The notes under the pieces were generated by a model, which ran no database searches, was not told where the DNA came from, and was given only the letters and a program-made list of their open reading frames with translations. From positions 5,084,001-5,148,000 of the forward strand of contig NZ_PHHD01000001.1 of the NCBI RefSeq assembly GCF_002813445.1: a DNA stretch of 64,000 nt, read 5' to 3'. This DNA comes from Pseudomonas tolaasii NCPPB 2192 (GTDB lineage Bacteria > Pseudomonadota > Gammaproteobacteria > Pseudomonadales > Pseudomonadaceae). Position numbers and translations under genes: made by a program. Shown piece by piece: positions 41,472 through 50,550 of this stretch. Positions within the stretch are counted from its first letter, which is position 1. Each line of letters opens with the position of its first letter.

Positions 41472-42344
41472 ATGTATGTCATTACCGGGATAACAGGCAA
41501 AGTCGGTGGCGCGCTGGCGCGAAACCTCATCAAGGCGGGCCAGCCGGTTCGCGCGGTAATTCGCGACGCCGCCAAGGCTGCTTACTGGGCCGACCAGGGC
41601 TGTGAAGTGGTGTTTGCGCAGATGGACGATGCCCACGCACTCACTGAAGCCTTCAAGGGCGCCACCGGCGTGTTCATCCTGCCGCCGCCAGGGTTTGATC
41701 CCGGGCCCGGTTTCCCCGAAGCCCGCGCGGTAATCGCCGCCGTCAGCCAGGCACTCAAGGCCGCAGAGCCGAAAAAGGTGCTGTGCCTTTCCACCATCGG
41801 CGCCCAGGCCGAACACCTCAACCTGCTCACCCAGCGCACCTTGATGGAACAGGCATTGATCGCCCTGGACCTGCCGGTGACGTTCCTGCGCCCCGGCTGG
41901 TTCATGGAAAATGCGCTGTACGACGTGATCGCCGCCCGTGAAACCGGCGTGATCAACAGCTTCCTGCAACCGCTGGACAAGGCCGTGCCGATGATCGCCA
42001 CGTCCGACATCGGCGTGCTCGCCGCGCAATTGATCCAGCAGGATTGGGCAGGCTGGCGCGTGGTCGAACTGGAAGGCCAATGGGTCAGCCCGAACGATAT
42101 CGCTCACGCCCTGGCGCAGATCCTTGGCCGCGACGTACGCGCCCAAGCCGTGCCCCGCGACACCTGGGAAACCTTGCTACGGGGCCAGGGCGCGCAAAAC
42201 CCGATGCCACGCATGCGCATGGTCGATGGGTTCAATGAAGGCTGGATTTGTTTTGAGCATGAACACGTGATCAAGGGCACCACGCCGTTGATCACCGTAC
42301 TGCGTGACCTGGCAAACCAAACGGCGGGAGAACAGCACCGATGA
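41472..42344 (+). CDS. NmrA-like NAD(P)-binding oxidoreductase
   Basis: 290 residues from ATG 41472 (MYVITGITGKVGGALARNLI), which places the Rossmann GxxGxxG motif at the N terminus; the ATG at 41448 would add eight odd residues. An atypical SDR of the NmrA/quinone-reductase 2 type (LCLSTIGAQ, FLRPGWFMEN). It overlaps the aldo-keto reductase gene by 4 bp, so the two act together, perhaps in quinone or aldehyde detoxification. Confidence 0.82.
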   Translation: MYVITGITGKVGGALARNLIKAGQPVRAVIRDAAKAAYWADQGCEVVFAQMDDAHALTEAFKGATGVFILPPPGFDPGPGFPEARAVIAAVSQALKAAEPKKVLCLSTIGAQAEHLNLLTQRTLMEQALIALDLPVTFLRPGWFMENALYDVIAARETGVINSFLQPLDKAVPMIATSDIGVLAAQLIQQDWAGWRVVELEGQWVSPNDIAHALAQILGRDVRAQAVPRDTWETLLRGQGAQNPMPRMRMVDGFNEGWICFEHEHVIKGTTPLITVLRDLANQTAGEQHR

Positions 42345-43138
42345 ACATGCCTGAATTGGGTTTCGGCACCTTCCGCATGCCGGGCGATGACTGCCGCGCC
42401 GTGGTCGAAAGCGCGCTGGCGCTGGGCTATCGGCATATCGACACCGCCGCGATGTACGACAACGAGGCCGCCGTCGGCCAGGCCATCAAGCACTCGGGCA
42501 TTCCCCGTGATGAGGTCTTCCTGACCACCAAGGTGTGGCACAACCAATTGGCGCCGTCGGCCTTGCTCAATGCGTTTGAAATGAGCCTCGACAAGCTGGC
42601 GGTGGATTACGTCGACCTGTACATGGTGCACTGGCCGACGCCCGAGATGGACCTGCCGGGCATGATGAATGCCCTGGTGAGCCTGCGCGACAGCGGCCGC
42701 GCCAAGGCCATCGGCGTGTGCAACTTTACGCTGCCGATGCTGCACCAGGCGATTGACGTGCTCGGTGCACCCATCGCCGCGGTGCAGGTGGAATATCACC
42801 CGTTCCTCGACCAGCGCCGGCTGCTTGATTACCTGCGTGGCAAAGGCATTCCCATGGTCGCCTACGCCCCCCTGGCCCAGGGCCGCGCTGCCACGGACCC
42901 GGTCTTGGCGCAGATTGGCGCCAGGCACAGCGCCACCGCCGCCCAGGTCGCCCTCGCCTGGCTGCGCCAACAAGGCGTGGTCGCGATCCCCAAGGCTCAG
43001 CGCCCGCAAAGCCAGCAAGCCAATCTGGATTCGCTGCGCGTCACGCTGGATGAACAAGACATGCACGCCATCGCCCAACTGCCCAAGGACCAGCGATACG
43101 TGCAACCGCCGTTTGCACCGCAGTGGGACGCTGCGTAA
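42341..43138 (+). CDS. Aldo-keto reductase (DkgB-like)
   Basis: 265 residues. Catalytic tetrad positions are visible: Asp and Tyr in YRHIDTAAMYDNE (~30-42), Lys in LTTKVWHN (~63) and His in MVHWPTPE (~93). The NADPH-binding stretch AIPKAQRPQSQQANLD is near the C terminus. It reduces 2-oxoaldehydes and related carbonyls. Second gene of a coupled pair with the NmrA-like protein. Confidence 0.9.
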   Translation: MNMPELGFGTFRMPGDDCRAVVESALALGYRHIDTAAMYDNEAAVGQAIKHSGIPRDEVFLTTKVWHNQLAPSALLNAFEMSLDKLAVDYVDLYMVHWPTPEMDLPGMMNALVSLRDSGRAKAIGVCNFTLPMLHQAIDVLGAPIAAVQVEYHPFLDQRRLLDYLRGKGIPMVAYAPLAQGRAATDPVLAQIGARHSATAAQVALAWLRQQGVVAIPKAQRPQSQQANLDSLRVTLDEQDMHAIAQLPKDQRYVQPPFAPQWDAA

Positions 43139-43216
43139 AAATGCCTGTCGCTGAGCGGGCCTCCGGCGGCGAGCGGGCTGGTCGAATCGCCGCAACGCCC
43201 GCTCACCACAGAAGCA
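43139..43216. repeat. Decayed REP fragments between aldo-keto reductase and UV endonuclease genes
   Basis: Partial units GAGCGGGC, GGCGAGCGGGCTGG and CGCCCGCTCACCACAG lie between convergent genes. They read as eroded REP sequence and may still form a terminator hairpin. Confidence 0.45.
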
Positions 43217-44248
43217 CTACATGGCGACGCTTCGCTGCCAGTACTCATAAAAAGCCTGGGACGCGACGTTCTTGTCCTTGGCTTCAATCATGATGTCGAA
43301 GCGGTCAAGAAACTGCAGCGCGTAATCGTTGGTCCAGCGGTTCCACATCTGCGCACTGTGAGCGTAGAGGTCGCGCTTGGAGACCACCTTCAGCAGCGCA
43401 TCCATTTCCAGCTTGTGCTCGGCGTCAAACCCCAACGCCTGCAGGCTTTCCGGAGGCTGGGAGTAGTGCATCGTCGGGCGTACGCCGCGCCAGCTGTCGA
43501 TCACCTGCGCGACCCGCGAAGCATGCGGGTCGATGTAGTCGTCTTCGTGGATCCAGCAATGGTGAATATCCAGCACCACCGGCGCCAGGTCGGCAACTTG
43601 CAGGCAGTGGTCGAGGCCGTAGGTTTTCTCGTCATTTTCAAAGGTGATGCAATTGCGTGCTGCCTCGGACAAGCGCGACCACACCGCGCGGGTTCCCTCC
43701 ACGCCCAAACGCCCGGCGATGTGCACGTTGCATTTGAGGTCCTGAAAACGCCGGCCATAGCCCATCATGCGGATCATGTCAGCGTGGTATTCGAACTCGG
43801 CCACACTGTTTTCCACCACGCCGGGGTTGTCCGAGCCCAGCACGCAGTATTGGCCGGGGTGGAACGACAGGCGAATGTCCGAGGCCCGCGCCAGCTCGCC
43901 GATGGCGGCGAAACCTTCGATCAATTGCCGTTCGATGGCCGGGTCTTTGTACACATGCGCGACTTTCGGGTGGCTGTAGAACGGCAGCAAATCACTGCTT
44001 ACGCGCAGCATGCGCAACGTCGGCGGCAGCGCGGCCACGTACGCCAGCAGGCGCAATTGCGCAGCCAGGTTGTGGGTCACGATTTCCACCAATTTGTCGC
44101 GGGCCATCTGTGGCGTCACGCTTTCCATCCAGCGCAGGGTGGTGGTGCGCGGGTTGAACGGGCCTTCGATCAGCTTCAAGGCATTGGCTGAAAGCTCACG
44201 CTCGGAATGCCGGTATTGGCAGACGAAGCCGATGCGGGGATGGGTCAT
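43217..44248 (-). CDS. uvsE: UV damage endonuclease UvdE/UvsE family
   Basis: 343 residues, TIM barrel of the UVDE family. It opens with RIGFVCQYRH and carries the metal-binding motifs RLSFHPGQYCVLGS (~125-138), CITFENDEK (~195) and LDIHHCWIHEDDY (~220). It nicks 5' to UV photoproducts and other distorting lesions independently of UvrABC. A single gene, convergent with the aldo-keto reductase. Length fits bacterial members. Confidence 0.88.
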   Translation of the reverse strand: MTHPRIGFVCQYRHSERELSANALKLIEGPFNPRTTTLRWMESVTPQMARDKLVEIVTHNLAAQLRLLAYVAALPPTLRMLRVSSDLLPFYSHPKVAHVYKDPAIERQLIEGFAAIGELARASDIRLSFHPGQYCVLGSDNPGVVENSVAEFEYHADMIRMMGYGRRFQDLKCNVHIAGRLGVEGTRAVWSRLSEAARNCITFENDEKTYGLDHCLQVADLAPVVLDIHHCWIHEDDYIDPHASRVAQVIDSWRGVRPTMHYSQPPESLQALGFDAEHKLEMDALLKVVSKRDLYAHSAQMWNRWTNDYALQFLDRFDIMIEAKDKNVASQAFYEYWQRSVAM

Positions 44249-44421
44249 GGGAAAGCCTGGCGGTCAAAAGGAATGGATGATACGGGGTTAGGCCCGGGCT
44301 TGACGGGCCGGTTCATAATATTTCGACACGAATCCGGCTGAACTTTCCTACAAATCCCAAGCTCCTTTCCTATGCGCTGCCCCAACCCCAGGGGCGTTGT
44401 ACAACAAGGAGCCGCCACCCC

Positions 44422-44835
44422 ATGACCACCCTTCCCGTCTACCGCTACGCCCCCGGGCCGCTGCACGCGACCCTGCTCGCCGGCACCGTGCCGCTGTTTC
44501 TCGGGGCCTTGCTCAGCGACATCGCCTACACCCAGACCTACCAGATTCAATGGGCCAACTTCGCCTCCTGGCTGATCGCCGGGGCCTTGGTATTCGCCGG
44601 TTTTGCCTTTCTGTTCGCGCTGGTCAACCTGCTGCGCGCCGAGCGCAAGGCCGGGCAGCCCACCGTCTATGTGCTGTTGTTGCTGGCCACTTGGGTGCTC
44701 GGGCTGATCAACGCCTTCCAGCATGCCAAGGACGCCTACGCCGCCATGCCCGCCGGGCTGGTGCTGTCGGCGATCGTCATGGTGCTGGCGTTGGCCGCCA
44801 CCTGGACCGGCCTGCGTGCGGGAGGTGTCAAATGA
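44422..44835 (+). CDS. DUF2231-type four-helix membrane protein
   Basis: 137 residues with about four membrane segments and the start YRYAPGPLHATLLAGTVPLF typical of DUF2231. AAGGAGCC lies upstream. It overlaps the following lipoprotein gene by ATGA. DUF2231 proteins are often next to quinoprotein sugar dehydrogenases and may anchor or pass electrons; this is inference. Confidence 0.75.
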   Translation: MTTLPVYRYAPGPLHATLLAGTVPLFLGALLSDIAYTQTYQIQWANFASWLIAGALVFAGFAFLFALVNLLRAERKAGQPTVYVLLLLATWVLGLINAFQHAKDAYAAMPAGLVLSAIVMVLALAATWTGLRAGGVK

Positions 44836-46124
44836 AAACATTAGGCACACTCACCCTGTTAAGTGCCGCGCTGTTGCTCAGCGCATGCGGCGGCGAAGGC
44901 GATAAAACCCAGGCCCGTGGCCCCGACCCCAAATTGCCGGAGCAACAAAGCAGCCTGCTGCCGAGCATGAAAATTGCCGAGCCCACCCCGTGGGGCAACG
45001 AGAAGCCCACTGTGCCGGACGGCTACAGCGTGACCGCCATCGCCACCGACCTGGCCATTCCGCGGCAAACGCTGGTGCTGCCCAACGGCGACATTCTGGT
45101 CGCCGAAGGCCGGGGCGGCAGCGCGGCCAAGCTCAAGCCCAAGGACGTGATCGCCAGCGTGATCAAGGCCGAGGGCAACACCAAGGTCAAAGGCGGCAAC
45201 CGCCTGACCCTGCTGCGCGATGCAGACGGTGACGGCGTGTATGAACTCAAAACCGTGTTCGCCGACAACCTCAACGCGCCCTACGGCCTGGCCTACGCCA
45301 ACGGCAAACTCTATGTGGCCAACCAGGACGCGCTGGTCAGTTTCGACTACGCCGACGGCCAGACCAAAGCCGGCGGCCCGCCGAGCAAAGTCACCGACCT
45401 GCCCGCGCAGATCAACCACCACTGGACCAAATCCCTGGCCATCAGTGCCGACGGGCGCCAGCTGTATGTGGGCATCGGCTCCAACAGCAACGTCACCGAA
45501 CGCGGCATGGAAGTGGAGATCGACCGCGCCATGGTCTGGCAGATCGACGCCGCCACCGGCGCGCACAAGCCCTACGCCACCGGCTTGCGCAACCCGACCG
45601 CGCTGACCATCCAGCCGGGTTCCGGGCAGCTGTGGACGGTGGTCAACGAACGCGATGAACTCGGCCCGGACCTGGTGCCGGACTACCTGACCTCCGTACG
45701 CGAAGGCGCTTTTTATGGCTGGCCTTACAGCTACTGGGGCCAGAACGTCGACCCGCGTGCACAGCCGCAGAACCCGGCAAAAGTCGCCGCCGCGATCAAG
45801 CCGGATTACAGCCTGGGCTCCCATGTCGCGGCATTGGGTGTGGATTTTTCCATTCCGGCAATGGGCGAAAAGTTCGCCGACGGCGCGTTTGTGGGCGAGC
45901 ACGGCAGTTGGAACCGCAATCCGCCGGTGGGCTACAAGGTTATCTTTGTGCCGTTCAGCAATGGCAAGCCGGCCGGCGAGCCTGTCGATTTCGCCACGGG
46001 ATTCCGCGGTGAAGACGGCAAGACACGCGGGCGCCCGGTGGGCGTGACGGTGGATCCAAAAGGCGCGCTGATCATCGCCGACGATCTGGCCAATACCATT
46101 TGGCGGGTGACGCGTAACCGCTAG
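44832..46124 (+). CDS. PQQ-type sugar (L-sorbosone) dehydrogenase-like lipoprotein
   Basis: 430 residues from ATG 44832. The longer frame from 44397 is overlapped by the DUF2231 gene. A lipobox LLSAC-G (~16-20) marks an outer- or inner-membrane lipoprotein. The rest is a six-bladed propeller of the sorbosone/glucose dehydrogenase family (NGDILVAEGRGGS, RNPTALTIQPGSGQLW, GEHGSWNRNPPVGYKV). Such proteins oxidise sugars or aldoses with PQQ. Coupled with the membrane protein upstream. Confidence 0.83.
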   Translation: MKTLGTLTLLSAALLLSACGGEGDKTQARGPDPKLPEQQSSLLPSMKIAEPTPWGNEKPTVPDGYSVTAIATDLAIPRQTLVLPNGDILVAEGRGGSAAKLKPKDVIASVIKAEGNTKVKGGNRLTLLRDADGDGVYELKTVFADNLNAPYGLAYANGKLYVANQDALVSFDYADGQTKAGGPPSKVTDLPAQINHHWTKSLAISADGRQLYVGIGSNSNVTERGMEVEIDRAMVWQIDAATGAHKPYATGLRNPTALTIQPGSGQLWTVVNERDELGPDLVPDYLTSVREGAFYGWPYSYWGQNVDPRAQPQNPAKVAAAIKPDYSLGSHVAALGVDFSIPAMGEKFADGAFVGEHGSWNRNPPVGYKVIFVPFSNGKPAGEPVDFATGFRGEDGKTRGRPVGVTVDPKGALIIADDLANTIWRVTRNR

Positions 46125-46134
46125 ACGAAATGTT

Positions 46135-46177
46135 TTGACATGATTGCCTGAGGCAACAATATAATTGCCTCAGGCAA
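46135..46177 (+). promoter_or_regulatory. Promoter with two MarR-type palindromic operators
   Basis: TTGACA (46135-46140) and an AATATAAT -10 region (~46158-46164) are interleaved with two 13-bp palindromes, TTGCCTGAGGCAA (46144-46156) and TTGCCTCAGGCAA (46165-46177). They are centred 21 bp apart, on the same DNA face. The next gene encodes a MarR domain, so autorepression is likely. Confidence 0.75.
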
Positions 46178-46193
46178 CCATCAGAGCACCCTC

Positions 46194-47114
46194 ATGTCTA
46201 CCACCACCCTTGTGGAACGCGCCGGCATCATCCGTGGCTTCAACCGTTTTTACACACACCAGATCGGTGTGCTGCAGGAACACTTGCTGCAAAGTGACTT
46301 CTCCCTGACTGAAATCCGCGTGATGTATGAGTTGTCATCCCATGGCGACCTGACCAGCGCCGATTTGTGCCAGATGCTTGGCCTGGATGCCGGCTACCTG
46401 AGCCGGCTGATCAGCGGGTTCGAAAAGAAAGGCCTGATCCAGAAAGTCCGCTCCGTCACCGATGCGCGCGCGGTGCAACTGCACCTCAGCGACCTCGGCC
46501 GTACGGTACTGGCCCCCCTGGAGCAGAAAACCCAGCAGGAAGTCATCGCCTTGCTGGAAAGCCTGCCCGAGCAGCAGCAACAGCAATTGACCGGCGCCAT
46601 GCAGCGCATTCAGACACTGTTGCAAGGCGGCACCCCGAGCTACTTGCTGCGCGACCCGCAACCCGGCGACATGGGCCGGGTGGTGCAGCAACAGTCGGCG
46701 CTGTATGCCCGCGAGTACAACTGGAACTGGGAATTCGAAGCGCTGGTATCGGAGATTACCGCCAGGTACCTGCGTGAGTTTGACCCGGCGTGCGAGCGTT
46801 GCTGGATCGCGGAAAAGGATGGCGAAGTGGTGGGTTCGGTCTTCGTGGTGCGCCATGACGAAACCACCGCCAAGCTGCGCATGCTCTACGTGGACGCCAG
46901 TGCCCGAGGGATGGGAATCGGCTCGCGCCTGGTGGACGAATGCCTGCGCTTTGCCCGGCAGGTGGGCTACAAAAGCATGATTCTGTGGACGGTGGACGCG
47001 CTGACGGATGCCCGCAAGCTCTACCGCAAAGCCGGGTTCAACCTGGTCAAGGAAGAGCCCACGGTGAACTTCGGCAAGTCGCTGATGGATGAAACCTGGA
47101 GCCGCGAGCTGTGA
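46194..47114 (+). CDS. MarR-GNAT fusion: regulator with acetyltransferase domain
   Basis: 306 residues. ~1-140 is a MarR winged helix (TSADLCQMLGLDAGYLSRLI, SVTDARAVQLHLSDLG) and ~150-306 a GNAT domain with the acetyl-CoA loop DASARGMGIGSRLVDE (~230-245). The GNAT part may bind or acetylate a small molecule and relieve repression, giving sensor and detoxifier in one chain. No separate target gene is adjacent on the same strand. The promoter carries twin palindromes. Confidence 0.9.
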   Translation: MSTTTLVERAGIIRGFNRFYTHQIGVLQEHLLQSDFSLTEIRVMYELSSHGDLTSADLCQMLGLDAGYLSRLISGFEKKGLIQKVRSVTDARAVQLHLSDLGRTVLAPLEQKTQQEVIALLESLPEQQQQQLTGAMQRIQTLLQGGTPSYLLRDPQPGDMGRVVQQQSALYAREYNWNWEFEALVSEITARYLREFDPACERCWIAEKDGEVVGSVFVVRHDETTAKLRMLYVDASARGMGIGSRLVDECLRFARQVGYKSMILWTVDALTDARKLYRKAGFNLVKEEPTVNFGKSLMDETWSREL

Positions 47115-47120
47115 AGCGCT

Positions 47121-47143
47121 CCCGCGCTGCCCGGCAGCGCGGG
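47121..47143. terminator. Strong hairpin between MarR-GNAT and the MFS gene
   Basis: CCCGCGCTGC / CCG / GCAGCGCGGG, a perfect 10-bp stem followed by ATTTTA. Lies between convergent stop codons. Confidence 0.8.
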
Positions 47144-47153
47144 ATTTTACGCA

Positions 47154-48557
47154 TTACAGATCAGTGATTTCCTTGTGGCGCGGCACCAGCGCTTTCATCA
47201 CGCTCCACGCCACCAGGTACGCCAGCGCACAGATCGCAAACATGATCATGTAGCCAGTGTGAATGTCGTTGATCGACTTGTAGTAGTCGAACACCCAGCC
47301 GCCGATCTTGGTCATTACCACGCCGCCCAGGCCGCCGGCCATGCCGCCGATCCCGACCACCGAGGCCACGGTTTTCTGCGGGAACATATCGGACACGGTA
47401 GTAAAGATGTTGCACGACCACGCCTGGTGCGCCGAGGCGCCCACGCCGATCAACAACACCGGCACCCAGAAGCTCAGATAGCCGAGCGGTTGCGCCAGCA
47501 ACACCACCAACGGGAACAGCGCGATCACCAGCATGGCTTTCATGCGGCCATCGTAGGGCGCATCGCCACGTGCCATGAAGTAGCTGGGGAACCAGCCGCC
47601 GCCGATGCTGCCGACCATGGTCATGCTGTACAGCACGGCCAGCGGCATCACGATATCGGCGCCTTTCATGCCGTACTGCGCCGACAGGTAGGTAGGCAGC
47701 CAGAACAGAAAGAACCACCACACGCCGTCCGTCATGAACTTGCCGAAGGCAAACGCCCAGGTCTGGCGGTAGGTCAACAGCTTGAACCACGACACCTTTT
47801 TCTCAACCGCCCCCGCAACCGGTGGCGTGAAAGGTTGTACGGTCTGGTCGCTGCGGATGTAGGCCAGTTCCTCAGCCGACAGGCGCTTTTGCTGCTCGGG
47901 TTTCTCATAGAGCATCGACCACACGGCCACCCAGACAAAACCGAGCATGCCGATCACGATGAACGCCGCTTCCCAGCCCCACATTCCGGCGATCAACGGC
48001 ACGCAGATCGGCGCCAGGATCGCGCCCACGTTGGCCCCGGAGTTGAAAATACCGGTGGCCAGCGAGCGTTCTTTCTTGGGGAAATATTCAGCGGTGGCCT
48101 TGATCGCGATGGGAAAGTTACCCGCCTCGCCAATCGCCAGCACCGCGCGTGACAACATGAAACCGGCAATCGACACCGGAATCACCGCCAGGCCGATGGC
48201 ACTGCTGACGGTGGCGATACCTGCGCCCATCGGCACCGAGAAGGCATGCATGATCGCGCCGGTGGACCAGATGCCGATCGCGACCACGTAAGCGGCCTTG
48301 GTGCCGATCTTGTCGACAAAGCGCCCGGCGAACAGCATGGAAATGGCGTAAACGAACTGGAACACCGCCGCAATGTTGGCGTAGTCGGTGTTGCTCCAGC
48401 CAAATTGCGTGGACAACTGCGGTGCCAACAGGCTGAGCACCTGACGGTCAAGGTAGTTGACGGTGGTGGCAAAGAACAACATCGCGCAGATGGTCCAGCG
48501 ATAGTTGCCGACGGCCTGGCCGACGCGATGGGCGTTGATGGGCTCATTCAAATTCAT
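47154..48557 (-). CDS. MFS transporter, ExuT-like (hexuronate/acid sugar)
   Basis: 467 residues, ~12 helices. VNYLDRQVLSLLAPQL after helix 1 and RAVLAIGEAGNFPIAIKATAEYF (two stretches) are the ACS-family signatures of hexuronate/galactonate importers. It has no catabolic neighbours in the window. A TTGTACGACG-type site lies ~50 bp upstream and recurs upstream of an exported NTF2-like gene at 63.6 kb. Substrate is inferred from family. Confidence 0.83.
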   Translation of the reverse strand: MNLNEPINAHRVGQAVGNYRWTICAMLFFATTVNYLDRQVLSLLAPQLSTQFGWSNTDYANIAAVFQFVYAISMLFAGRFVDKIGTKAAYVVAIGIWSTGAIMHAFSVPMGAGIATVSSAIGLAVIPVSIAGFMLSRAVLAIGEAGNFPIAIKATAEYFPKKERSLATGIFNSGANVGAILAPICVPLIAGMWGWEAAFIVIGMLGFVWVAVWSMLYEKPEQQKRLSAEELAYIRSDQTVQPFTPPVAGAVEKKVSWFKLLTYRQTWAFAFGKFMTDGVWWFFLFWLPTYLSAQYGMKGADIVMPLAVLYSMTMVGSIGGGWFPSYFMARGDAPYDGRMKAMLVIALFPLVVLLAQPLGYLSFWVPVLLIGVGASAHQAWSCNIFTTVSDMFPQKTVASVVGIGGMAGGLGGVVMTKIGGWVFDYYKSINDIHTGYMIMFAICALAYLVAWSVMKALVPRHKEITDL

Positions 48558-48604
48558 GGCATCACTTTTTATTGTTTTTAGTCAGGACACATGTAACGTC
48601 ATAT

Positions 48605-48617
48605 GTCGTCGTACAAC
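48605..48617 (-). promoter_or_regulatory. TTGTACGACG-type site upstream of the ExuT-like gene
   Basis: The minus strand reads GTTGTACGACGAC, identical over 13 bp to a site at 63592-63604 and matching 11 of 13 at 63491-63503. The half-dyad GTNGT..ACNAC shape resembles GntR/FadR-type operators of sugar-acid genes. The regulator is not in this window. Confidence 0.5.
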
Positions 48618-48723
48618 TGTGACTTTTATATCGAGGTCCCTGTACGGTGTCAATCGCAAAGATTGCCGCTTATTGAGGTTTTACACCGCCTGATAAAACA
48701 GAAGTCATAGGACAACATTCTCA

Positions 48724-48756
48724 TTGTGGCGAGCGGGCTTGCCCCGCTCGCCACAA
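48724..48756. repeat. REP hairpin upstream of proP
   Basis: TTGTGGCGAGCGGGCTTG / CCCCGCTCGCCACAA. A single unit with a long stem, in the spacer between two divergent promoters. The flanking A run lies on the wrong side for a terminator of the ExuT-like gene. Confidence 0.75.
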
Positions 48757-48904
48757 AAAAAGCTGCTTCACGCCGGGACGGCGCCATGGCCTGCAAAAAA
48801 ACGCAATTAGTGGTGAATTATTTCGTGTCGGCTTGTATCTGAACTGACAGAGCGGTGCCATCGCAGCGATGGCACCTCCCCTGTTCAGTTTTAGAGTGGC
48901 CTGC

Positions 48905-50407
48905 ATGAAATCACGTAAGAAAAGCGTCAATCCCATCGGATTGAAAGACATCACCATCGTCGACGATACCAAAGTGCGCAAGGCGATCACCGCCGCCGCG
49001 CTGGGTAACGCCATGGAGTGGTTCGACTTCGGCGTCTACGGGTTCGTCGCCTATGTACTCGGCAAGGTGTTCTTCCCGGACGCTTCACCCAGCGTGCAAA
49101 TGATCGCGGCGCTGGGCACCTTCTCGGTGCCGTTCCTGATTCGCCCCCTTGGCGGTCTGTTCTTCGGCGCATTGGGCGACAAATACGGGCGACAGAAAGT
49201 CCTGGCCGCCACCATCGTGATCATGTCCCTGAGCACCTTCGCCATCGGCCTGATCCCGTCCTACGCCTCGATTGGCATCTGGGCGCCGATCCTGTTGCTG
49301 CTGTGCAAAATGGCCCAGGGCTTCTCGGTCGGCGGTGAATACACCGGTGCCTCGATTTTCGTCGCCGAATACGCCCCGGACCGCAAACGCGGGTTCCTCG
49401 GCAGTTGGCTGGACTTCGGCTCCATCGCCGGTTTCGTGCTCGGCGCGGGCGTGGTGGTGCTGATTTCCAGCGTTCTCGGTGAAACCGATTTCGAGGCCTG
49501 GGGCTGGCGCCTGCCGTTCTTCCTCGCCCTGCCCCTGGGCATCATCGGCCTGTATCTGCGTCACGCATTGGAAGAAACGCCAGCTTTCCAGCAACACATG
49601 GACAAAATGGAACAGGGCGACCGCGAAGGCCTGACCCATGGCCCGAAAGTGTCTTTCAAGGAAGTCGCGACCAAACACTGGCGCAGCCTGTTGACCTGCA
49701 TCGGCATCGTTGCGGCGACCAACGTGACCTACTACATGTTGCTCACCTACATGCCGAGCTACCTGTCGCATAACCTGCATTACAAAGAAAACAGCGGCGT
49801 GCTGATCATCATCGCGATCATGGTCGGCATGCTGTTCGTGCAGCCGTTCATTGGTTTTGTCAGCGACAAGATCGGGCGCAAGCCTTTCATCATCGCGGGC
49901 AGCATCGGCCTGCTGTTACTGTCCATTCCGGCCTTCATGCTGATCACCAGCGGCAAGATCGGGCTGATCTTCGCCGGCTTGCTGATCCTCGCCGTGATCC
50001 TCAACTTCTTCATCGGCGTGATGGCCTCCACCCTGCCGGCGATGTTTCCCACCCATATTCGTTACAGTGCCCTGGCCAGCGCGTTCAACGTCTCGGTGCT
50101 GATTGCCGGTGTGACACCAACCGCCGTGGCCTGGCTGGTGGAAAGCACCGATAACCTGTACATGCCCGCCTACTACCTGATGCTGTTCGCGGTGGTCGGC
50201 CTGATCACCGGCCTGACCATGAAAGAAACCGCCAACAAGCCCCTGCGCGGCGCGGCACCGGCGGCGTCGGACATGGAAGAAGCCAAGGAATTGCTGCAGG
50301 AACACCACGACAATATCGAGCAGAAGATCGAAGACATCGACGCCGAAATTGCCGAGCTGGAAGCCAAGCGCAAGAACCTGGTGCAGCAGCATCCACGGAT
50401 CAACTGA
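48905..50407 (+). CDS. proP: Proline/betaine:proton symporter ProP
   Basis: 500 residues from ATG 48905, the same length as E. coli ProP; an ATG at 48869 is upstream of the conserved region. 12 helices with NAMEWFDFGVYGF (helix 1), RPLGGLFFGALGDKYGRQ (loop 2-3) and GGEYTGASIFVAEYAPDRKRG. The C-terminal ~35 residues (NIEQKIEDIDAEIAELEAKR) form the antiparallel coiled coil that tunes the osmotic set point. It imports proline, glycine betaine and ectoine at high osmolality. Confidence 0.9.
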   Translation: MKSRKKSVNPIGLKDITIVDDTKVRKAITAAALGNAMEWFDFGVYGFVAYVLGKVFFPDASPSVQMIAALGTFSVPFLIRPLGGLFFGALGDKYGRQKVLAATIVIMSLSTFAIGLIPSYASIGIWAPILLLLCKMAQGFSVGGEYTGASIFVAEYAPDRKRGFLGSWLDFGSIAGFVLGAGVVVLISSVLGETDFEAWGWRLPFFLALPLGIIGLYLRHALEETPAFQQHMDKMEQGDREGLTHGPKVSFKEVATKHWRSLLTCIGIVAATNVTYYMLLTYMPSYLSHNLHYKENSGVLIIIAIMVGMLFVQPFIGFVSDKIGRKPFIIAGSIGLLLLSIPAFMLITSGKIGLIFAGLLILAVILNFFIGVMASTLPAMFPTHIRYSALASAFNVSVLIAGVTPTAVAWLVESTDNLYMPAYYLMLFAVVGLITGLTMKETANKPLRGAAPAASDMEEAKELLQEHHDNIEQKIEDIDAEIAELEAKRKNLVQQHPRIN

Positions 50408-50426
50408 ACCGGCTTGCTCGTTCAAA

Positions 50427-50519
50427 ACTGTGGGAGGGGGCTTGCCCCCGATGACGGTGGGCCAGTTAACACCTATGTGACTGAAACACCGCTATCGGGG
50501 GCAAGCCCCCTCCCACAGT
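50427..50519. repeat. REPIN of the GGGGGCTTGCCCCC subtype
   Basis: ACTGTGGGAGGGGGCTTGCC and its inverse ...GGCAAGCCCCCTCCCACAGT enclose ~55 bp. It lies between convergent proP and the AraC gene and is the only pair of this subtype I see in the window. Confidence 0.9.
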
Positions 50520-50550
50520 TGATTCAGCCGACATCTGATAAACCCCCGCC

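Larger units (their letters stand above)
48558..48904. other. Intergenic region between divergent MFS genes
   Basis: About 350 bp with no gene. It holds a GntR-type candidate operator (48605-48617), a REP hairpin (48724-48756) and AT-rich stretches that probably contain the promoters of the ExuT-like gene and proP. Confidence 0.55.

Noticed and set aside
44396..44405. GTTGTACAAC palindrome before the DUF2231 gene as a fourth member of the TTGTACGACG group
   Set aside because: Lacks the CGACG half and lies next to the ribosome binding site; too short to group with the others.
44397..44831. N-terminal extension of the sugar dehydrogenase frame (575 residues)
   Set aside because: The extension is out-of-frame translation of the DUF2231 gene; a lipoprotein signal begins at 44832.
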